A stretch of 64,000 bases of DNA, taken from contig NZ_LQIN01000051.1 of the NCBI RefSeq assembly GCF_001500065.1, positions 124,001 through 188,000 of the forward strand, in the 5' to 3' direction. Position 1 is the first letter of the stretch. Each line of letters starts with the position of its first letter. The notes beneath the pieces are model-generated. The model did no database searches and had not been told where the DNA came from. It worked only from the letters and a program-made list of their open reading frames with translations. The position numbers and the translations under genes were made by a program. Source of the stretch: Mycobacterium sp. IS-3022. GTDB taxonomy: Bacteria; Actinomycetota; Actinomycetes; Mycobacteriales; Mycobacteriaceae. Shown here in pieces: positions 22,940 through 31,430 of this stretch.

Positions 22940-25464
22940 GACGGTGCCGCCAGGTCGATCTCGATGGTCAGTCCGCCACCAGGGGTGTCGCTCGCAGAGA
23001 TGCTGCCGCCCATCGCCTCCATGAAACCGCGCGCCACCGAAAGCCCCAGCCCGACACCGATACTGGTGTCGCGGTCACCCGACCGCTGGAACGGTGCGAA
23101 CAGGCGTTCCTCGGCGCCGCGGGGAATGCCGGGTCCCTCGTCGACAACCGCGATCAGCACCCGGCCGCCGACCTGGCCGGCCGTCACCCGTACCACGCTG
23201 TCCTGGGCATACCGCAGTGCATTGTCGACGAGGTTGGCCAGCACCCGTTCGAGCAGGCCGGCATCGGCCAGCGCCACGGCGTCACCCACGTCCACCTTCA
23301 CCCGCTCGACGCCGCGCTTCCGGAAGCCCGTCGCACCCTTGCTGATTCCCAGCAGTGCCCGCTGCACCGTCTCCTCGAGATACACCGCTCGCAGTTCCGG
23401 TTTGACGACACCCGCGGCCAGCCGTGACGAGTCGAGCAGGTTGCCGACGAGCGCCGTCAGTTGGTCGATCGACTCTTCGATGGTGGCGTGCAGTTCGGCG
23501 GTGTCGTCGGCGGAGAACTCGACGTCGTCGCTGCGCAGGCTCGACACGGCAGCCTTGGCCGCGGCAAGTGGTGTGCGCAGGTCATGGCTGACCGCCGACA
23601 GCAGTGAGCGCCGCAGTTCGTCGGCTTGGGAGATCGCTTCGGCCTTGCCGGCTTCCTCGGCGAGCTCGCGTTGTTTGACCAGACCCGCGGCCTGTTTCGC
23701 GACCGCTGTCAGCACCCTGCGGTCACGAGCACGCAGCTTGCGGCCGGCCATCAACATCCAGAACTCGTCATCGCCGACTTCGATTGCGGTGTCGGCGGAG
23801 TCGACGGTCACACACGGATCGGTCCCGACACACGCGACGAGGCCACCGTCGGAGCGCTCGTCGGTGGCACGCAACATGCTCACGGCGCGTTGGGAATACG
23901 TCTCGCGGACGCGCTCTAGCAGCGTCTCGAGATCGGCGCCGCGCAGCACGGATCCCGCGAACAACGCGAGCAGCTCGGCCTCTTGGGATGCCCGCCTGGC
24001 CTCCCGGGTGCGCTTGGCGGCGTTGTCGACCAGCACTGCCACGGCGACCGCGACCGCCAACAGCACGACGCTGGTGATCGCGTTGTCGGGCCGGGCGATA
24101 TCGAGCGTGTAGCGCGGTTCGATCAGAAAGTAATTCAGTAGCAGGCCCGACAACACCGCCGACAGCGCGGCGGGTGCCACCCCGCCGAGGAGGGCCACCA
24201 CCAGCACCCCGACGAAGAACAGCGCGCTCTCACCGCCCACGTCGAGCACGGGGTCCAAGACCAGAGCCAGCACCGCGCACAGCGCCGATGGAACCAGCAC
24301 CGCGGCCAGCCAGGAGGACAGATATCTGTGTCGGGGACCGGTCCGGGTCCACACCGACTCCCTATGCGCCTCCGGGTGAGTGACCATGTGCACGTCGATG
24401 GACCCGGACTGCTGAACCACCGACGCGCCGATGCCTTCGTTGAAGATCCGTTCCCATCGCGACCGCCGCGAGGTTCCGACGACCAACTGCGTCGCGTTCT
24501 CGTCGCGGGCGAAATCCAGTAGGGCGGTCGGCACGTCGTCGCCGACGACGGTGTGCACCGTGGCGCCCAAGCTGGCGCTGAGTTCGCGGACCTTGCCCAT
24601 CTGCGGCGCGGAGACACCCGAGAGGCCGTCGCCGCGAACAACATGCACCACCAAGAGTTCCGCGCTGGACTTCGAGGCGATTCGAAAGGCCCTACGCACC
24701 AGGGTTTCTGACTCCGGACCGCCGGTCACCGCGACGACCACCCGCTCGCGGGCCTCCCACGTGGCGGTGATCTGGTTCTCTTCGCGATACTTCTCCAGCG
24801 CGGCGTCGACCTGATCGGCGAGCCACAGCAGCGCCAGTTCACGCAGTGCGGTGAGGTTGCCTTTGCGGAAGTAGTTGGACAGAGCCGCGTCGACGCGATC
24901 GGGTGCATACACATTTCCGTGAGCAAGCCTGCGCCGCAATGCTTCCGGGGTGATGTCGACGAGCTCGATCTGATCGGCGGCGCGGACCACCGCGTCGGGG
25001 ACCTTTTCCTGCTGCTCGATGCCGGTGATCTGGGTGACGACGTCGTTGAGGCTCTCGAGGTGCTGAACGTTGACCGTCGTGATGACGGTGATGCCGGCGT
25101 CGAGCAGTTCATCGACGTCCTGCCATCGCTTGGGATTCTCGGAGCCGGGCGTGTTGGTGTGCGCCAGCTCGTCGACCAGAACCACCTGTGGTTGACGGCG
25201 CAGCACCCCTGCCACGTCGAGTTCTTCGAAGCACTTGCCGCGGTATTCGATAATCTTCGGCGAAATCGTCTCGATGCCGTCGAGCAGATCGGCGGTCTTC
25301 TTGCGGCCGTGCGTCTCCACGACGGCGGCGACCACGTCGGTGCCCCGTTCCAGCCGTCGGTGCGCCTCGCCGAGCATCGCGAAGGTCTTGCCGACCCCGG
25401 GTGCCGCGCCAAGGTAGATGCGCAGTTCACCGCGCTTCTTGCGGTGGTCGGACGGATCGCTCAC
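22936..25464 (-). CDS. kdpD: Kdp sensor histidine kinase
   Basis: Membrane sensor for potassium limitation or osmotic stress. From GTG 25464, 842 residues. In order: N-terminal KdpD domain with Walker A GAAPGVGKTFAML and Walker B VVLVDELAHTN, a universal-stress-protein domain (about 245-370), four transmembrane helices of DUF4118 (about 395-490), a GAF-like region, then the kinase core with phospho-His in SAVSHDLRTPLAAAKA and ATPase boxes NLVDNALRYA and DEGPGIP. GTG 25464 (VSDPSDHRKKRGELR) is chosen because upstream residues in the open frame overlap kdpC and are not family-like. Confidence 0.95.
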   Translation of the reverse strand: MSDPSDHRKKRGELRIYLGAAPGVGKTFAMLGEAHRRLERGTDVVAAVVETHGRKKTADLLDGIETISPKIIEYRGKCFEELDVAGVLRRQPQVVLVDELAHTNTPGSENPKRWQDVDELLDAGITVITTVNVQHLESLNDVVTQITGIEQQEKVPDAVVRAADQIELVDITPEALRRRLAHGNVYAPDRVDAALSNYFRKGNLTALRELALLWLADQVDAALEKYREENQITATWEARERVVVAVTGGPESETLVRRAFRIASKSSAELLVVHVVRGDGLSGVSAPQMGKVRELSASLGATVHTVVGDDVPTALLDFARDENATQLVVGTSRRSRWERIFNEGIGASVVQQSGSIDVHMVTHPEAHRESVWTRTGPRHRYLSSWLAAVLVPSALCAVLALVLDPVLDVGGESALFFVGVLVVALLGGVAPAALSAVLSGLLLNYFLIEPRYTLDIARPDNAITSVVLLAVAVAVAVLVDNAAKRTREARRASQEAELLALFAGSVLRGADLETLLERVRETYSQRAVSMLRATDERSDGGLVACVGTDPCVTVDSADTAIEVGDDEFWMLMAGRKLRARDRRVLTAVAKQAAGLVKQRELAEEAGKAEAISQADELRRSLLSAVSHDLRTPLAAAKAAVSSLRSDDVEFSADDTAELHATIEESIDQLTALVGNLLDSSRLAAGVVKPELRAVYLEETVQRALLGISKGATGFRKRGVERVKVDVGDAVALADAGLLERVLANLVDNALRYAQDSVVRVTAGQVGGRVLIAVVDEGPGIPRGAEERLFAPFQRSGDRDTSIGVGLGLSVARGFMEAMGGSISASDTPGGGLTIEIDLAAPS

Positions 25465-25471
25465 ATGCCCA

Positions 25472-26344
25472 TCATCCACCTGATGCCAGCTTGTCGAGCG
25501 CGATGTTGAGCGCCAGCACGTCGACCGTCGGCTCGCCGAGGAACGCGAGCGCCCGGCCGTCGGTGTGTTCGGCGACGAGCCGGCGGATCTCGTCGGCCGG
25601 GACACCGCGTGCCGTCGCAACCCGATTGACCTGGATGTCTGCGTAGGCGATCGAGATATGCGGGTCGAGTCCGCTGCCGCTGGCCGTGACGGCGTCGGCG
25701 GGCACTGCAGGATCGGCGGGCGCACCGCCGCGGATCGGCACGATCAGGCCGATGGCGTAGTCCTCGCCCGCCGCGGCACATTCGACGCGCACGCCCGCGT
25801 AGGAGTCGAGGAACGGCGCCCGGGTCGTGTCGCAAGGCTCGTTGACGCTGACGACACGCGTCGGCTTCACCACGTTGCCCCGCGCATCGCGGGGACCGAT
25901 GACCGAAAGCGCCGCGCCGACACCGCCGCCCGTGCAGAACGGGCGCGCGCCATCGACGCCGTCGAATTCGCCGACGGCCTTGCTGCGTTCGCATACGAGG
26001 GTCAGCAGGCTCGGCGTCTCCGCAGTGTCGATGATGCTTTCCGGCCCTAGGTTGCTCGCCCCGCTGGCCATCGGGTCGTAGCCGTCACCAGCGGGTGACG
26101 GCCGGCTCTGGAAGTATTGCGGCAGCGGGTTGCCGTCGGCGTCGGTGAACGACTGTCCGATCAGGCTGCTGCCCACCACCTTTCCGTTCGCCTGAACCAG
26201 TGAGCCTTCGGCTTTGGTGCGCAGCCCGGGGATCTGCGCGATGAACCAGATGAGGACCGGGTACGCGAGGCCGAGGATGACGGTGAGCACCAGCAGCGCC
26301 CGCAGGGCGGCGAAGTGTTGCCGAACGACTTGCGCGAAGTTCAT
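25472..26344 (-). CDS. kdpC: Potassium-transporting ATPase subunit C
   Basis: Single-span subunit that stabilises the KdpFABC complex. 290 residues: one N-terminal transmembrane helix (about 15-36), then LVQANGKVVGSSLIGQSFTD and YFQSRPSPAGDGYDPMASGASNLGP, both family hallmarks, and a C-terminal VNRVATARGVPADEIRRLV block. It is longer than E. coli KdpC (190 residues) because of an extra roughly 90-residue insert (about 120-215) with two Cys pairs; such inserts are seen in actinobacteria. Starts 1 nt after the kdpB stop. Confidence 0.93.
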   Translation of the reverse strand: MNFAQVVRQHFAALRALLVLTVILGLAYPVLIWFIAQIPGLRTKAEGSLVQANGKVVGSSLIGQSFTDADGNPLPQYFQSRPSPAGDGYDPMASGASNLGPESIIDTAETPSLLTLVCERSKAVGEFDGVDGARPFCTGGGVGAALSVIGPRDARGNVVKPTRVVSVNEPCDTTRAPFLDSYAGVRVECAAAGEDYAIGLIVPIRGGAPADPAVPADAVTASGSGLDPHISIAYADIQVNRVATARGVPADEIRRLVAEHTDGRALAFLGEPTVDVLALNIALDKLASGG

Positions 26345-26345
26345 G

Positions 26346-28487
26346 TCACATTCCCGGGAGGAGTTGGACGACGAGGTCGACGAGCTTGATCCCGACGAAC
26401 GGGACGATGATTCCGCCGAGGCCGTAGATGGAGAGGTTGCGGCTCAACAACTTCGACGCGTTGCTCGGTGTGTAGCGCACACCGCGAAGCGACAGCGGGA
26501 TCAGCGCGATGATGACCAACGCGTTGAAGATCACCGCTGACAGGATCGAGGACTGCGGGCTGTGCAGTCGCATGACGTTGAGCACGTCCAGGCCGGGGAA
26601 CAGCGCGACGAACAGCGCCGGGATGATCGCGAAGTACTTCGCGATGTCGTTGGCGATCGAGAAAGTGGTCAGGGCGCCGCGGGTGATGAGCAGTTGCTTG
26701 CCGATCTCGACGATCTCGATGAGCTTGGTCGGGTCGGAATCCAGGTCGACCATGTTGCCGGCCTCCTTGGCCGCCGATGTGCCGGTGTTCATCGCGACAC
26801 CGACGTCGGCCTGCGCGAGCGCGGGGGCGTCGTTGGTGCCGTCGCCGGTCATCGCGACGAGCCTGCCGCCGGCCTGCTCCTTCTTGATCAGCGCCATCTT
26901 GTCTTCGGGGGTGGCCTCGGCGAGGAAGTCGTCGACACCGGCCTCGTCGGCAATCGCTTTGGCGGTCAACGGGTTGTCGCCGGTGATCATCACGGTGCGG
27001 ATGCCCATGCGGCGCATCTCGTCGAACCGCTGACGCATACCCTGTTTCACGACGTCCTTGAGGTGTATCACGCCGAGCACCGACGCAGTGCCGTCGCGGA
27101 CCTGACCAACCACCAGGGGAGTGCCGCCCGCGGCGGAGATGCCTTCCACGATGTCGCCCAATTGCGTTGACACGCAGCCGCCCTCGGAACGGATCCAGTC
27201 AGCGACCGAGCCGGCGGCGCCCTTGCGCAGCTTGTGTCCACCGAGGTCGACGCCCGACATCCGGGTCGTGGCGCTGAATTTCACCCAGTCGGCGTGTTCG
27301 AGTTCGCCGGGTGTGCGGGCTCGCAGGCCATACTGCTGCTTGGCGAACACGACGATCGAACGGCCTTCCGGTGTCTCGTCGGCGAGGCTGGACAGTTGAG
27401 CCGCGTCGGCCAGTGTCTCTTTTGCGACGCCGGTCATCGGGACGAAGGCGGCGGCTTGGCGGTTGCCGAGGGTGATGGTGCCGGTCTTGTCGAGTAGCAG
27501 GGTGTTCACGTCACCGGCGGACTCCACGGCGCGGCCCGACATCGCGAGCACGTTGCGCTGCACCAGCCGGTCCATGCCGGCGATGCCGATGGCCGACAAC
27601 AGGGCACCGATGGTGGTCGGGATGAGGCACACGACCAACGCGACCACGACGATGCCGCTGATGCCGTCGCCGGTCAGCGCCAGGCTGTCCCGGACGCCGG
27701 GGTTGTTGGCCTTGGAATAGATGGCCAGCGGTTGCAGCGTCGCGACCGCGAACACGAAGATGATCGTCAGTGAGGCCAGCAGGATGTTCAGCGCGATCTC
27801 GTTCGGCGTCTTCTGCCGGTTGGCGCCCTCGACGAGCGCGATCATCCGGTCGATGAAGCTCTCACCCGGCTTCTGGGTTATCCGCACGACGATGCGGTCC
27901 GACAGCACGGTGGTCCCGCCGGTGACCGCGGACCGGTCTCCGCCGGATTCGCGGATGACGGGTGCAGACTCGCCGGTGATCGCCGACTCGTCCACCGACG
28001 CAATGCCTTCCACCACATCGCCGTCGCCGGGGATCGTCTGGCCGGCTTCGACGACGACGACGTCTCCCCGCTGCAGCAGCGGCGCGCCGACCTGTTCCTC
28101 GCGGCCCGGTGAGCCCGGGGTCCAGCCGATCAGGCGCCGGGCCATGGTGGCCGACTTGGTCTTTCGGAGTGTCTCGGCCTGCGCCTTGCCGCGGCCCTCG
28201 GCCACCGCCTCGGCGAGGTTGGCGAAGACCACCGTCAGCCACAGCCACACGACGATCAGCCACGCGAACCACGAGGGCTCGGCAAGGGCCAGCAGAGTGC
28301 TCCACACCGCGCCGAGTTCGACGATGAACATGACCGGATTGCGCCACAGCGTGCGCGGGTCCAGTTTGCGCAGCGCGTCGGGCATCGACTTCCCCAACAA
28401 CTTCGGATCGAGGAGTCGGCCCTGGATACGCTTGGGGGCAGGGTATTTCTGTTCCGGCGGAGCGGGGGCGACGGTGGGTGCGGACAT
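26346..28487 (-). CDS. kdpB: Potassium-transporting P-type ATPase subunit B
   Basis: ATP-hydrolysing subunit of the high-affinity K+ pump. 713 residues. Phosphorylated Asp in LLLDKTGTITLGN, TGES-type loop seen as AITGESAPVIRE, hinge TGDGTNDAPALAQADVG, and the KdpB-specific transmembrane region near residues 215-280. The ATG at 28487 shares a base with the kdpA stop (TGATG). A longer open frame upstream is a shadow of kdpA. Confidence 0.96.
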   Translation of the reverse strand: MSAPTVAPAPPEQKYPAPKRIQGRLLDPKLLGKSMPDALRKLDPRTLWRNPVMFIVELGAVWSTLLALAEPSWFAWLIVVWLWLTVVFANLAEAVAEGRGKAQAETLRKTKSATMARRLIGWTPGSPGREEQVGAPLLQRGDVVVVEAGQTIPGDGDVVEGIASVDESAITGESAPVIRESGGDRSAVTGGTTVLSDRIVVRITQKPGESFIDRMIALVEGANRQKTPNEIALNILLASLTIIFVFAVATLQPLAIYSKANNPGVRDSLALTGDGISGIVVVALVVCLIPTTIGALLSAIGIAGMDRLVQRNVLAMSGRAVESAGDVNTLLLDKTGTITLGNRQAAAFVPMTGVAKETLADAAQLSSLADETPEGRSIVVFAKQQYGLRARTPGELEHADWVKFSATTRMSGVDLGGHKLRKGAAGSVADWIRSEGGCVSTQLGDIVEGISAAGGTPLVVGQVRDGTASVLGVIHLKDVVKQGMRQRFDEMRRMGIRTVMITGDNPLTAKAIADEAGVDDFLAEATPEDKMALIKKEQAGGRLVAMTGDGTNDAPALAQADVGVAMNTGTSAAKEAGNMVDLDSDPTKLIEIVEIGKQLLITRGALTTFSIANDIAKYFAIIPALFVALFPGLDVLNVMRLHSPQSSILSAVIFNALVIIALIPLSLRGVRYTPSNASKLLSRNLSIYGLGGIIVPFVGIKLVDLVVQLLPGM

Positions 28488-30157
28488 CAATGGATTCCTT
28501 CGGCGAGTGGGCCCAGCGCGAGCATGGGCAGGAAGGTGAGGGCGACGAGGATCAGCGTGACGCCGGCGACCATGCCGACGAACTGGGGCCGGTGGGTGGG
28601 CAGCGTGCCGATCGACTCCGGTGTCTTGCCCTGGCGGGCCAGCGATCCGGCCAACGCGAGGACGAAGATGATGGGTAGGAACCGGCCGAAGAGCATCGCC
28701 AGACCCAGCGCGGTGTTGTACCACTCGGTGTTGACCGAAAGACCCGCGAACGCCGAACCGTTGTTGTTGCCGGCGGAAGTGAAAGCGTAGAGCACCTCGG
28801 AGAGGCCGTGCGGACCGGTGTTGAGCATGCCGGCTCGTTGACCGGGCATCGCCATCGCCACAGCGGTGCCGGTCAGCACGATCAGCGGTGTGACGAGGAA
28901 ATAGGTGGCGGCGAGCTTGATTTCGCGCGGAGTGATCTTCTTGCCGAGATACTCCGGCGTGCGGCCGACCATCAGCCCGGCGATGAACACGGTGATGATC
29001 GCGAGGATCAGCATGCCGTAGAGGCCCGAACCGACGCCGCCGGGGGCGATCTCGCCGAGCTGCATGTTGAACAGCGTCATCATGCCGCCGAGGCTGGTGT
29101 AGGAATCGTGGAACGAGTTGACGGCGCCGGTGGACGTCAGCGTCGTCAGGTCGGCGAACACGGCGGAGTTCGCGACGCCGAAGCGCTGCTCGACGCTTTC
29201 GGTGGATGCGCCGACCGCGGTGGGAACCGTTCCGTGGTGCTGCAATTGGAAGGTCAGCATCAGCGTGACGCTGAGCAGCGCGATGGTCGACATGGCTGCG
29301 ACGATCGCGTAACCCTGCTTGCGGTTGTCGACCATGCGGCCGAACGTGCGGGGTAGCGAGAACGCGATGCACGACAGCAGGAAGATCTCCACCCAGTTGG
29401 TCCATGCGGTGGGGTTCTCGAACGGGTGCGCGGAGTTGGCGTTGAAGAATCCGCCGCCGTTGGTGCCGAGCAGCTTGATGACTTCCTGGCTGGCGACCGG
29501 GCCACCGGGAATGGTCTGCTGTCCGCCGGCGAGGGTGGTGACCGACTGGCTGTGCAGGTCGAAGTTCTGGATCACGCCGCCGGCGACGAGGATAGTCGCG
29601 CCGATGATGGAGATGGGCAACAGGATTCGGATGGAGCCGCGGATCAGGTCGACCCAGAAGTTGCCGAGTTCGGTAGTGTTGCGTCGGGCGAGGCCGCGGA
29701 CGAACGCCATCGCGACCGCCATGCCGACCGCGGCGGAGACGAAGTTCTGCACCGCCAGACCGGCCATCTGCACTAGGTGGCCTTGGGTTGACTCGCCGGA
29801 GTAGGCCTGCCAGTTCGTGTTCGTGACGAAGCTGACCGCGGTGTTCCAGGCCAGCGCGGGGGTCATCGGCGTGCCCGGGTCGTCGAGGTGCAGCGGCAGC
29901 TTGCCCTGGACCAGTTGCAGGACGAACAGGAACAGTAGGCTGACCGCGGAGAAGGCGAGCGCGCTGCGGGCGTAGGCGCCCCAGGTCTGTTCGGATTTCG
30001 GGTCGGCGCCGACGAGTCGGTAGATGACGCGTTCACTGCGCAGGTGCTTCTCGGAGGAGTAGACCCGGTACATGTAGTCGCCGAGCGGCACGTGGACGAG
30101 GGCCAACCCGATGATCAGCGAGACGGGGAAGAGCATGCCGGCGGTGGTTGCGCTCAT
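28487..30157 (-). CDS. kdpA: Potassium-transporting ATPase subunit A
   Basis: Potassium-selective membrane subunit with four selectivity-filter repeats of the SKT superfamily. 556 residues, typical. Filter-like glycines are seen in NTNWQAYSGES, GTNGGGFFNANSAHPFENP and SAGNNNGSAFAGL. Ten transmembrane helices expected. ATG 30157 shares a base with the kdpF stop. Confidence 0.96.
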   Translation of the reverse strand: MSATTAGMLFPVSLIIGLALVHVPLGDYMYRVYSSEKHLRSERVIYRLVGADPKSEQTWGAYARSALAFSAVSLLFLFVLQLVQGKLPLHLDDPGTPMTPALAWNTAVSFVTNTNWQAYSGESTQGHLVQMAGLAVQNFVSAAVGMAVAMAFVRGLARRNTTELGNFWVDLIRGSIRILLPISIIGATILVAGGVIQNFDLHSQSVTTLAGGQQTIPGGPVASQEVIKLLGTNGGGFFNANSAHPFENPTAWTNWVEIFLLSCIAFSLPRTFGRMVDNRKQGYAIVAAMSTIALLSVTLMLTFQLQHHGTVPTAVGASTESVEQRFGVANSAVFADLTTLTSTGAVNSFHDSYTSLGGMMTLFNMQLGEIAPGGVGSGLYGMLILAIITVFIAGLMVGRTPEYLGKKITPREIKLAATYFLVTPLIVLTGTAVAMAMPGQRAGMLNTGPHGLSEVLYAFTSAGNNNGSAFAGLSVNTEWYNTALGLAMLFGRFLPIIFVLALAGSLARQGKTPESIGTLPTHRPQFVGMVAGVTLILVALTFLPMLALGPLAEGIH

Positions 30158-30246
30158 CAGAACCGCTCGGGAAACAGCAGGGCGGCGAAGAGGAACATCG
30201 CGACGAGGATGGCCAGCACGAGGCTGACGGCGTTGGCGTAGCTCAC
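30157..30246 (-). CDS. kdpF: KdpF small membrane subunit
   Basis: 29-residue single-span peptide starting with GTG and ending FLFAALLFPERF, the KdpF signature (compare AALLFPEKF in M. tuberculosis). Its TGA overlaps the kdpA ATG; its GTG overlaps the stop of the preceding tiny ORF (GTGA). Stabilises the KdpABC complex in E. coli. Confidence 0.9.
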   Translation of the reverse strand: MSYANAVSLVLAILVAMFLFAALLFPERF

Positions 30247-30326
30247 AGCCGCTCGACCAACTTCTGGACCGAGCCGAGGACGGCGAAGACCGCCACCGTC
30301 AGCACGAGGTAGACCACGACGGACAT
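30243..30326 (-). CDS. 27-residue single-span membrane peptide at the head of the kdp operon
   Basis: ATG, then a hydrophobic stretch VVVYLVLTVAVFAVLGSV followed by QKLVERL: one predicted helix with a short basic tail. The stop overlaps the kdpF GTG, so it is translationally coupled to the pump genes. GGAGTG precedes the ATG closely. Its tail differs from KdpF, so it is not a second kdpF copy. Similar short peptides upstream of kdpF in other actinobacteria are recalled but cannot be verified here. A Kdp accessory subunit is inferred. Confidence 0.7.
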   Translation of the reverse strand: MSVVVYLVLTVAVFAVLGSVQKLVERL

Positions 30327-30408
30327 GGCACTCCGAGACGTTGACAAAGGCCGCCGGATTTCGGCGGGCTTCTCAAGCAAACGTGGAGCTCAGCGGCGCA
30401 AGCCCGGC

Positions 30409-30427
30409 TCTTGACGGTTTCTTGACG
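30409..30427 (-). promoter_or_regulatory. Paired direct repeats, candidate KdpE operator
   Basis: TCTTGACG occurs at 30409-30416 and again at 30420-30427, an 11-bp period (one helix turn), as used by dimers of OmpR-family regulators. It lies 83-101 bp upstream of the first kdp-operon ATG. Which regulator binds is inference. Confidence 0.5.
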
Positions 30428-30460
30428 CCCCGACTGCCGACCTTTACGACTTCAATGCGC

Positions 30461-30517
30461 CGAGTGTCGGGTTGACGCACGCTTTCGTCGCTGCGGCGGT
30501 CGTGAACCCGACACTCG
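30461..30517. repeat. 13-bp perfect inverted repeat with 31-nt loop
   Basis: CGAGTGTCGGGTT (30461-30473) and AACCCGACACTCG (30505-30517) pair perfectly. No U-tract follows, so it is not a classical terminator. It lies between the kdp promoter region and the tRNA. The rest of 30327-30689 shows no gene. Confidence 0.75.
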
Positions 30518-30689
30518 ATGCGTTGGGTAGCGTTCTCATCGGCTGACGCCCCCATAGCCCAATTGGCGGAGGCCGCGGACTTCTTCTAGAGAATTCACAG
30601 TCACCAAAAGTGCCTCTTACTTGGGTGGGTGCCCAATAGAGGTGCGACAGTGGCAAATTGATCACGCGACCTGTGAACCCTTTTGACAG

Positions 30690-30765
30690 TGGGGACGGTG
30701 GGACTCGAACCCACAAATGTCGGGCGTTTTAAGCGCCCCGCCGATGCCAATTAGGCTACGTCCCC
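30690..30765 (-). tRNA. tRNA with anticodon UAA and short variable loop (atypical Leu)
   Basis: 76 nt fold into a full cloverleaf: acceptor GGGGACG with CGTCCCC, discriminator A, D-arm with GG in the loop, anticodon stem GGGCG/CGCCC with loop CTTAAAA (anticodon UAA, codon UUA), T-arm GTGGG-TTCGAGT-CCCAC. The variable region is only 7 nt, whereas bacterial tRNA-Leu has a long variable arm. CCA is not encoded. The 5' end is 1 nt from the stop of a broken HNH gene. Decoding role is uncertain: a mobile-element tRNA or a minor UUA reader. Confidence 0.8.
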
Positions 30766-30766
30766 T

Positions 30767-31430
30767 CTAGGCAGCCGAGTCTAGCGTGGACGCGGACCTC
30801 TTGTTCTTGCCTCTGAAGGTTGGCGTAAGCGAGTAACAGTTGGGGCACAACAGGCTGAGGTTGTCCAGTGCGTTGTTCTGATGGTTGCCGTCTTTGTGGT
30901 CCAGCTCCAGAGGTATCGGCTGGTCCATCCAGGTGTCGAGCTTGCAGCCGGAGCACCGTTGCTCAAAGAAGCCTTCGCTGATCAGTCGCTGGCGCAATCG
31001 ATGAGACTGAACTGGATACCTATTCGATAGGTAGTCTTCTATCCGTCGCATGCGGTTAGAGACCGTCGCGCCTCTTGACCAGGACTGCCCCGTGAAGTGG
31101 GACGTATCGAGAGCGAGTCGCTTGATCGCTCGTTGAAGGACGCGATAATCACCGCCCTCTGGCACGACACCTAACAGCCTGAGTGCGCCGGGCAAATGAA
31201 CGAGACCTTCGAATCGCCTCGTAGTACTGATCATCGCTGATCTTGCAGCGGCTCACCCGGTTTGGTTCAGGCGTTTCCGCTATGAATGCCTCGGCCTCAG
31301 AAACCGTTCTGAACCGTCGCCTGAGACGTTTCCTTTTGCCGTCGAGGTAGACAGTTGCTCGAACTTCATACCGAATCTCCCCGTCTGAGAGGACGACACG
31401 AACGGGTGTCCGTGCAAACTTCTCACCCAT
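30767..31430 (-). pseudogene. HNH endonuclease, frame-disrupted, with integrase-like N-terminus
   Basis: Two overlapping frames make one protein. Frame 1 (start 31430) gives an arm-binding-like domain (VRVVLSDGEIRYEVRATVYL, FRTVSEAEAFIAET) and then SDDQYYEAIRRSRS. Around 31189-31195 the family-like sequence moves to the other frame (LVHLPGALRLLGVVPEGGDY, LALDTSHFTGQSW) and runs to the zinc/HNH part (CSGCKLDTW, LELDHKDGN, LLCPNCYSLT) with stop at 30767. The last HNH His, normally in CPNCH, is Tyr. Frameshift plus loss of this His suggest a dead nuclease; an ATG at 31234 would give a 155-residue remnant. Abuts the tRNA. Confidence 0.7.

Noticed and set aside
30444..30716. 90-codon minus-strand frame across the 13-bp inverted repeat and into the tRNA
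   Set aside because: It overlaps the tRNA 3' part and the palindrome; composition is Pro/Arg-rich with no family.
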